From NCBI GenBank assembly GCA_019246455.1, contig JAFAQJ010000253.1, positions 1 to 7,307 of the forward strand: DNA of 7,307 nucleotides, written 5' to 3'. A model generated the notes under the pieces. That model saw only the letters and a program-made list of their open reading frames with translations, ran no database searches and was not told the origin of the DNA. This DNA comes from Pseudolabrys sp. GTDB lineage: Bacteria > Pseudomonadota > Alphaproteobacteria > Rhizobiales > Xanthobacteraceae. The position numbers and the translations under genes are program-made. Within the stretch, counting starts at the first letter, position 1, and the number at the start of each line of letters is the position of its first letter. This document shows, in pieces, positions 6,003 through 7,307 of the stretch.

Positions 6003-6517
6003 TTGGTCCACACTTTTTTGCCAATCAGCCGCTGCGACAAGATCACGGCCGCGGCGGATTCTTCGCCGAACACGCGTTGGACGGCGGATTGCGCGACCGT
6101 TTCGACTTCCTCCGGCTTAGTGGCTCGGACGGCTTCCACGCCGCATAACTTCAAGGTTGGTTCGACGATCGAGCCCATCGGGGCCTGCCACGGATTAAAC
6201 TCTTCATATTCGCCGCGCATCGTGACGAACATTAGCAGCGGAAAACGGCAGGTCTTGATCAGCGACAGCATGTTGACGCAGTTGCCGACGCCCGACGACT
6301 GCATGAGGAGCACGCAGCGAGCACCGCCGAGCCAGGCCCCGGCAGCCAAAGCAACCCCTTCTTCTTCCGATGTCAGCGAAACATCGTGGATTTTGGGATC
6401 GGCGATACAGCGCTCGATCAATCGAGAATGCCCGGCGTCCGGCACGTAGCCGACCTGGGATACACCGGCCCGTTGAATGACGGAGAAGAGCATGTCCGGC
6501 CACTGTGCGGCGGTCAT
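5999..6517 (-). CDS. TPP-binding alpha subunit (Pyr domain) of a sulfopyruvate/phosphonopyruvate decarboxylase-type enzyme
   Basis: 172 residues, the size of a stand-alone N-terminal TPP domain such as ComD. YVPDAGHSRLIE (24-35) matches the VPDS-type segment of this family. TSEEEGVALAAGAWLGG (49-65) holds the conserved Glu (one of 51-53) that activates the thiazolium cofactor. LLMQSSGVGNCVNMLSLI (70-87) is the conserved QxSGxGN segment, and the RGEYEEFNPWQ region (101-111) lines the substrate side in relatives. Start ATG 6517 overlaps the yacG stop as ATGA, with AGGA six bases before it. It ends in an ATGA overlap with the beta gene. Split alpha/beta organisation, rather than one fused protein, resembles archaeal ComDE; AepY and Ppd are fused. 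It acts in the cytoplasm. Substrate not assigned. Confidence 0.88.
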   Translation of the reverse strand: MTAAQWPDMLFSVIQRAGVSQVGYVPDAGHSRLIERCIADPKIHDVSLTSEEEGVALAAGAWLGGARCVLLMQSSGVGNCVNMLSLIKTCRFPLLMFVTMRGEYEEFNPWQAPMGSIVEPTLKLCGVEAVRATKPEEVETVAQSAVQRVFGEESAAAVILSQRLIGKKVWTK

Positions 6518-6720
6518 TCGTGATCCTCGGACTTTGTTTCGCTCTTGATCGCCGCATCGCCGTCCTCATCCTCGTCCTCGGCGACCGGGACCGAATAAAC
6601 CCCGGAGAACCAACGGTTGAGGTCGACGTCGCGGCAACGCGACGAGCAGAACGGCTTGAATTGCTCTTCGGCGGGCTTACCGCAGATCGGACAGGGCTTG
6701 GCAGGCGCGAGCGGAGGCAT
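6514..6720 (-). CDS. yacG: DNA gyrase inhibitor / zinc-finger protein YacG
   Basis: 68 residues, close to the 65 of E. coli YacG. Four zinc cysteines in the family pattern: Cys10 and Cys13 (CPIC), Cys25 and Cys29 (CSSRC), followed by the signature RDVDLNRWFSGVYSVP (30-45). E. coli YacG binds GyrB and blocks gyrase from binding DNA; the same is inferred here. The C-terminal tail (about 47-68) is strongly acidic, with AEDEDEDGD. The start overlaps the stop of the upstream CoA ligase as TGATG with no visible ribosome binding site, so it probably depends on reinitiation. Its own stop overlaps the alpha-subunit start as ATGA. It is therefore locked inside a metabolic operon. Confidence 0.93.
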   Translation of the reverse strand: MPPLAPAKPCPICGKPAEEQFKPFCSSRCRDVDLNRWFSGVYSVPVAEDEDEDGDAAIKSETKSEDHE

Positions 6721-7307
6721 CAGCTTGATTTACGCGCGCTGTCGCGCTCGCGCAATTCAGTCTTCAGAATCTTGCCGTAATTGTTCTTCGGAAGTGCATC
6801 GATGAAGATGTAGTCCTTCGGCCGCTTGAAGCGCGCGATCTGCGACAGGCACAGCGCGTCGAGCTCCGAAGCTTCCGCATTGCCGACAATATAAGCGACC
6901 ACGACCTCGCCCCATTCGCGGTCTGGGCGGCCGATCACCGACACTTCACGCACGCCCGCGTGACGCAGCAACACCTCCTCGACTTCGCGCGGATAAATGT
7001 TGCTGCCGCCGGAGATGATGACGTCCTTCGAGCGGTCCTTGAGGGTGAGATAGCCGTCGGCGTCGAACGCCCCGACATCGCCGGTATGCAGCCAACCGCC
7101 ACGCAGCGCCGCAGCGCTCGCGTCCTTGTTCTGCCAGTAGCCGGCCATCAGTACATCACCACGCACTAGAATCTCCCCCGTCTCGCCGGCGTCCAGATGG
7201 CGATCCTGCTCGTCGGCAATTGCGACCTCGACGCAGGCATAAGGCCGGCCCGCCGATGTCAACCGCTCGCGCCAGCGCGGATGCTCGCGGTCGGCGACCT
7301 CGCGTTT
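6720..7307 (-). CDS. AMP-dependent acyl-CoA synthetase/ligase, C-terminal part (5' end outside window)
   Basis: The C-terminal 195 residues are in the window, open to the right edge; a full enzyme is normally about 500-550 residues. Adenylating enzymes activate a carboxylic acid with ATP and transfer it to CoA. Fragment motifs: GETGEILVRG (41-50), GYWQNKD (56-62), GWLHTGD (71-77, Asp77 for ribose binding), DRSKDVIISGGSNIYPREVE (91-110, the hinge to the small domain), and LPKNNYGK (172-179), with Lys179 in the position of the catalytic lysine of the adenylation step. The ISGGSNIYP form points to a CoA ligase; acid specificity is set by the missing N-terminal part. An in-frame TTG at 7262 is internal, because homology continues upstream of it. 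Its stop overlaps the yacG start (TGATG), so it leads or joins the operon with yacG and the split TPP decarboxylase. Confidence 0.92.
   Translation of the reverse strand, partial: KREVADREHPRWRERLTSAGRPYACVEVAIADEQDRHLDAGETGEILVRGDVLMAGYWQNKDASAAALRGGWLHTGDVGAFDADGYLTLKDRSKDVIISGGSNIYPREVEEVLLRHAGVREVSVIGRPDREWGEVVVAYIVGNAEASELDALCLSQIARFKRPKDYIFIDALPKNNYGKILKTELRERDSARKSS

Noticed and set aside
5547..6449. Plus-strand open frame of 300 codons across the TPP subunit genes
   Set aside because: Antisense to two genes with clear TPP motifs and coupled ATGA overlap; no motif in the product.

Overview
This window looks like chromosome of an alphaproteobacterium, most likely a member of the Hyphomicrobiales near Bradyrhizobium, Rhodopseudomonas or Xanthobacteraceae. 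This is inferred from high-GC coding sequence, 4-base ATGA gene overlaps, a multi-domain GGDEF-EAL protein with PAS domains, sites matching the CtrA box TTAA-N7-TTAAC, and protein styles familiar from that group. The genus cannot be fixed from the sequence alone. All of the window is explained by ordinary-sized genes and short spacers. There are no insertion sequences, CRISPR arrays or rRNA genes.

Left part (1-2184, minus): a large membrane-bound c-di-GMP protein that runs off the left edge after at least 728 residues (TM - sensor helices - TM - HAMP - PAS - PAS - GGDEF - start of EAL). It is divergent from a small secreted amicyanin-like cupredoxin (2395-2739, plus). The spacer between them carries a perfect CtrA-type site.

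Middle part (2744-5194): a multi-pass membrane protein (minus) converges on the cupredoxin with a 4-base gap. Its predicted mature N terminus starts with histidine. It is divergent from a tiny two-helix membrane protein (3962-4162, plus), and the spacer between them has a second perfect CtrA-type site plus an upstream 10-base direct repeat. The tiny gene in turn converges on a periplasmic di-haem cytochrome c peroxidase-like protein (4172-5194, minus). A third, one-mismatch CtrA-like site lies just upstream of the peroxidase gene.

Right part (5257-7307, all minus): tRNA-Phe(GAA) with encoded CCA and its own good sigma70-type promoter. Upstream of it is a tightly overlapping operon, in transcription order: an AMP-dependent acyl-CoA ligase (5' end outside the window), the zinc-finger gyrase inhibitor YacG, then the alpha (Pyr-type) and beta (PP-type) halves of a split thiamine-diphosphate decarboxylase of the sulfopyruvate/phosphonopyruvate decarboxylase type. 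Their joints are TGATG, ATGA and ATGA.

Two things deserve attention. First, the CtrA-like sites cluster in three neighbouring spacers, which would place a c-di-GMP enzyme, a cupredoxin and other envelope redox or membrane genes under cell-cycle control. Second, yacG is embedded in a metabolic operon between a CoA ligase and a split TPP decarboxylase of unknown substrate.
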